The notes below the pieces were generated by a model. It was not told the DNA's origin. It saw only the letters and a program-made list of their open reading frames with translations, and made no database searches. Positions 61,647-64,000 of a stretch of DNA of 64,000 nucleotides are shown here, in pieces. The position numbers were made by a program, and so were the translations under genes. Source of the DNA: Streptomyces roseoverticillatus. GTDB lineage: Bacteria; Actinomycetota; Actinomycetes; Streptomycetales; Streptomycetaceae. The stretch spans positions 186,001 through 250,000 of the forward strand of contig NZ_JOFL01000002.1 in NCBI RefSeq assembly GCF_000719265.1. Direction: 5' to 3'. How positions within the stretch are numbered: the stretch's first letter is position 1; every line of letters begins with the position of its first letter.

Positions 61647-61660
61647 TAAGTGCACACTTA
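61647..61660. promoter_or_regulatory. Palindrome between bfr and the divergent oxidoreductase gene
   Basis: TAAGTG-CA-CACTTA, a perfect 6-bp inverted repeat 75 bp upstream of bfr and 68 bp upstream of the gene at 61728. It does not match the iron box. Confidence 0.35.
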
Positions 61661-61727
61661 GTGGGAGTTGTCCGTATAGAGGAACCCCTGGTCAACGGCG
61701 CCCCGAAAGGTCTGACACCATGGAGGC

Positions 61728-62360
61728 ATGGGGCCCTCGAAAAACGCCGAAAGCCGCAAAGGGGAGCTCCCCCAGCTGCCGCCCGGGCAGCGACTTCAGC
61801 GCGGCTGGCCGGTGACGCACTACGGCCCGGTGCCGAGGTTCAGGCCGGACCGCTGGGAGTTCCGGGTCTTCGGCTCGACCGCCGACGGCGACAAGCACTG
61901 CTGGACGCACGACGAGTTCACCGCCCTGCCGTACACGACGGTGGTGGCCGACCTGCACTGCGTCACGAAGTACAGCGTGCTCGGCGCCGAATGGGGCGGC
62001 GTCTCGGCCCGCACGGTGCTCGAACTCGCGCCGCCCGCACCCGGGGTCACCCATGTGATGGTGTGGGCCGAATACGGCTTCAGCTCGAACCTGCGGCTGG
62101 CCGACTTCGCCGCCGGGCAGACGATGTTCGCCACGCACAAGGACGGTGAGCAGCTCACCGCCGAGCACGGCTTCCCCGTCCGCCTCGTCGTGCCGCACCT
62201 GTACGCCTGGAAGGGGCCCAAATGGGTGCGCGGCGTGGAGTACATGACCGCCGACCGGCGCGGCTTCTGGGAGGAGCGGGGCTACCACAACGTCGGTGAC
62301 CCCTGGCGCGAACAGCGCTACTCCTACCAGGAACAGCCCGGCGAGGGCCCCGAGCTGTAG
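61728..62360 (+). CDS. Sulfite oxidase-type molybdopterin-binding oxidoreductase
   Basis: 210 residues, the short MsrP/YedY-like form with only the molybdopterin domain. DLHCVTKYSVLGAEWGGV near 85 contains the cysteine that ligates molybdenum; RPDRWEFRVFGSTADG and GFPVRLVVPHLYAWKGPKWVRGVEYM are family segments. No Tat or Sec signal is seen, so it is predicted to be cytosolic, unlike MsrP. The substrate is unknown. GGAGG lies only one base from the ATG, closer than usual, so the start is uncertain. Confidence 0.88.
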   Translation: MGPSKNAESRKGELPQLPPGQRLQRGWPVTHYGPVPRFRPDRWEFRVFGSTADGDKHCWTHDEFTALPYTTVVADLHCVTKYSVLGAEWGGVSARTVLELAPPAPGVTHVMVWAEYGFSSNLRLADFAAGQTMFATHKDGEQLTAEHGFPVRLVVPHLYAWKGPKWVRGVEYMTADRRGFWEERGYHNVGDPWREQRYSYQEQPGEGPEL

Positions 62361-62373
62361 GCCTCGCGGCCCG

Positions 62374-63267
62374 CTAGAGCACGCCGTCGCGCAGTTCCTT
62401 CAGGCGGGCCACGTCCGCGGCGTGGCCCGCGGGACCGCCCGGCGTCTCGATCGTCAGCGGCACGCCGGCCGTCGCCGGGTGGCGGAAGAGCTCACCGAAC
62501 GGGTCGGCGCCGATGTGGCCGGCCCCGATGTTCTCGTGCCGGTCCAGGTGCGCGCCCACGGCGGCCTTCGAGTCGTTGGCGTGGATCAGCTTCAGCCGCC
62601 CCTCGCCGGTCACGGAGACCAGCTCGTCGAGCGTGCGCTTCATGCCGCCCGGCTCGGCGAGGTCGTGGCCCGCCGCGAAGACGTGGCAGGTGTCCAGGCA
62701 CACCCCCAGCTTCGGGTGGTGCTCCAGTGCTTCGAAGTAGGGGCCGAGGTCCGTAACGAGCGAGCACAGGGAGGAGCCCTGGCCGGCCGTGGGCTCCAGC
62801 AGCAACCACGGGTCGTCGTCGTGGGTCAGCTCGTCCAGCAGCGGCAGCAGCCGCTCGTGGACCTGCTCCAGGGCCGCGCGGCGCGGCCGCCCGCCCGTCG
62901 CCGAGCCCGTGTGCACGACCACGCCCCGCGCGCCGATGGCCCGCCCGCGGCGCAGCGAGTGCCGCATCGACTCCGCGGACAGCTCGACCGTCGCCCCGGT
63001 GTGCGAGCCGAAGTTGATCAGGTAGGGGGCGTGCACCCACACCGGCAGGGACTCCTCCGCGCACGTGGCGCGGAACTCCTCGTCCTGGCGCGGGTTGCCC
63101 GCCGGGGTCGCCCAGCCGCGCGGGTTGGCGACGAAGACCTGCAGGGTCTCCGCGCCGATCTCGCGCGCGTAGGCGAGGCCCACCTTGGCCAGGCCGCCCG
63201 CCACCGGCACGTGGCCGCCCACGGGGTTGCGCAGCCGCCCCGGGGCCGGCTCCTCCACCGCTGCCAC
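62374..63267 (-). CDS. nfo: Endonuclease IV (AP endonuclease 2 family)
   Basis: 297 residues. TIM-barrel zinc enzyme that cleaves DNA 5' of abasic sites. Signature segments are VVVHTGSATG (near 118), LLLEPTAGQGSSLCS (Glu, near 157), LGVCLDTCHVFAAGHDL (near 186), LIHANDSKAAVGAHLDRHENIGAG (near 228) and LTIETPG near 277. GTG 63267 begins 2 bp after the stop of the kinase gene, so the two may be co-transcribed. Confidence 0.93.
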   Translation of the reverse strand: MAAVEEPAPGRLRNPVGGHVPVAGGLAKVGLAYAREIGAETLQVFVANPRGWATPAGNPRQDEEFRATCAEESLPVWVHAPYLINFGSHTGATVELSAESMRHSLRRGRAIGARGVVVHTGSATGGRPRRAALEQVHERLLPLLDELTHDDDPWLLLEPTAGQGSSLCSLVTDLGPYFEALEHHPKLGVCLDTCHVFAAGHDLAEPGGMKRTLDELVSVTGEGRLKLIHANDSKAAVGAHLDRHENIGAGHIGADPFGELFRHPATAGVPLTIETPGGPAGHAADVARLKELRDGVL

Positions 63268-63269
63268 CG

Positions 63270-64000
63270 CTACAGACCGCCCTTGAGCTTGATGGTGATC
63301 GTGTCGCCCTTGGCGGCCTGCTCGCCGCCCTTGACCGACTGGCTGTCCACGGAGTCCTGCGGGAAGAAGAACGGCTTGTCGACCTTCACCTTGAAGCCCG
63401 CGTCGGTCAGCAGCCGCTTGGCGTCGGCCTCGTTCTTGCCCGTGACGTCCGGGACCGGCACCATCTCCTTGCCCTTGGAGACGGTGAGGGTCACGGTGTC
63501 GCCCTTGGCGGCCTTGTCGCCCGTGCCGGGGGACTGCTCGGCCACGGAGCCCTTGGCGCGGTCGGAGAACACCTGGGCGTCCGACACCCTGGCGTCGAAG
63601 CCCTTGTCGCGCAGGGCGGCCGTCGCGGCGTCGACGGACATGCCCCGTACGTCCGGCACGTCCAGGGGGGCGCCCTTGCTGACGGTCAGCGCGACCGGCG
63701 CGTCCGGCCGGCGCTGCTCGCCCGGCTTCGGGTCGGTGGCCAGCACGGAGCCCTGCGGGGTCTCGGTGCTGAACTGCTTGCCGACCTCGCCCACGGTCAG
63801 CCCCGAGCCCTCGATCTTCTTCTTCGCCTCGTCGAAGGGCATGCCGACGACGTTGGGCACCTCGGCCCGTGCGGGCCCCCGGGACAGGGTGATCGTCACC
63901 TTGCCGGTGTTGCGGATGCGCTTGCCGGGCGCCGGGTCGGCGGCGATGACGTGGCCGCGCTCGACGGTGTCGCTGAAGTCCTCCTTCGCGCGCACCCCGA
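63270..64000 (-). CDS. C-terminal PASTA-repeat part of a serine/threonine protein kinase (5' end outside window)
   Basis: About 243 codons are visible, open to the right edge. Three to four PASTA repeats can be followed: VPNVVGMPFDEAKKKIEGSG, VPDVRGMSVDAATAALRDKG and VPDVTGKNEADAKRLLTDAG, preceded by part of another. PASTA repeats bind peptidoglycan fragments on the outside of the cell. The transmembrane helix and kinase domain must lie beyond 64000. By position it is probably the PknL-type kinase, as I recall for M. tuberculosis. The call as a kinase is inference from architecture. Confidence 0.85.
   Translation of the reverse strand, partial: GVRAKEDFSDTVERGHVIAADPAPGKRIRNTGKVTITLSRGPARAEVPNVVGMPFDEAKKKIEGSGLTVGEVGKQFSTETPQGSVLATDPKPGEQRRPDAPVALTVSKGAPLDVPDVRGMSVDAATAALRDKGFDARVSDAQVFSDRAKGSVAEQSPGTGDKAAKGDTVTLTVSKGKEMVPVPDVTGKNEADAKRLLTDAGFKVKVDKPFFFPQDSVDSQSVKGGEQAAKGDTITIKLKGGL

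Overview
This window is chromosomal DNA of a high-GC actinomycete, almost certainly a Streptomyces. The signs are very high G+C with strong third-position GC bias, many GTG and TTG starts, families such as PspAA, DUF3043, MacRS-type two-component proteins and a class II DAHP synthase, and a trpEG leader peptide like the one known in Streptomyces. I see no tRNA, rRNA, CRISPR array, prophage or insertion sequence. It is core chromosome. From memory the gene set follows the actinobacterial block pepB-cobST-adoK-ctaC-qcrCAB-trpD-pimB-fadD15-plsC-aroG-pknL of Mycobacterium tuberculosis (Rv2213 to Rv2176).

Layout. 1-16.8 kb: leucyl aminopeptidase (cut by the window edge), cobS, membrane proteins including a rhomboid-like protein coupled to an MprF-like aminoacyl-phosphatidylglycerol synthase, cobT, a sensor kinase, the PspA/PspAA envelope-stress pair, a DUF3043 protein with a methyltransferase, an HtrA-like lipoprotein protease, a CobU fusion, a response regulator and nadA. 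17-21.9 kb: an A-type Fe-S carrier, an anchored secreted protein, an adenosine kinase-like PfkB kinase and a cysteine desulfurase-TusA fusion. 22.2-31.5 kb: the aa3 oxidase (ctaCDF, ctaE) and bcc complex (qcrCAB), with an L,D-transpeptidase and a receiver-like protein between ctaF and ctaE. 31.7-46 kb: trpD, a SAM-IV riboswitch ahead of a class V aminotransferase, a stand-alone RAM protein, a rhomboid protease, a zinc ribbon plus NYN protein, two tandem NlpC/P60 hydrolases, a metalloprotease lipoprotein, GT87 and GT4 mannosyltransferases and an acyl-CoA synthetase. 46-64 kb: phosphoesterase, SRPBCC protein, ArsA-like ATPase, DUF5304, glucokinase, EEP hydrolase, carboxylesterase, acyltransferase, MacS/MacR, phosphofructokinase, trpEG with its attenuator, class II DAHP synthase, bfd/bfr with an iron box, a molybdopterin oxidoreductase, endonuclease IV and the PASTA end of a Ser/Thr kinase.

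Shared themes. Respiration (bcc-aa3), Fe-S and heme-iron supply (A-type carrier, desulfurase fusion, bfd/bfr), chorismate-tryptophan flow (DAHP synthase, trpEG, trpD), cobalamin lower-loop assembly (cobS, cobT, cobU) and envelope upkeep (Ldt, NlpC/P60, rhomboids, HtrA, PspA, mannosyltransferases) are interleaved.

The most unusual signals are: a family of GC-rich intergenic repeats, often long inverted repeats and once a 170-bp tandem array, sharing a core near CGCCGTTGCGGCGG; gene order suggesting one inversion that split cobU from cobT and a sensor kinase from a response regulator; a near-perfect palindrome over the ctaE start codon; a symmetric element that reads as an ECF-type promoter on both strands between pspA and the DUF3043 gene; and an unusual number of genes whose -10 box lies 6-9 nt before the start codon, predicting leaderless mRNAs. 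All coordinates and motifs were read by eye; no search was run.
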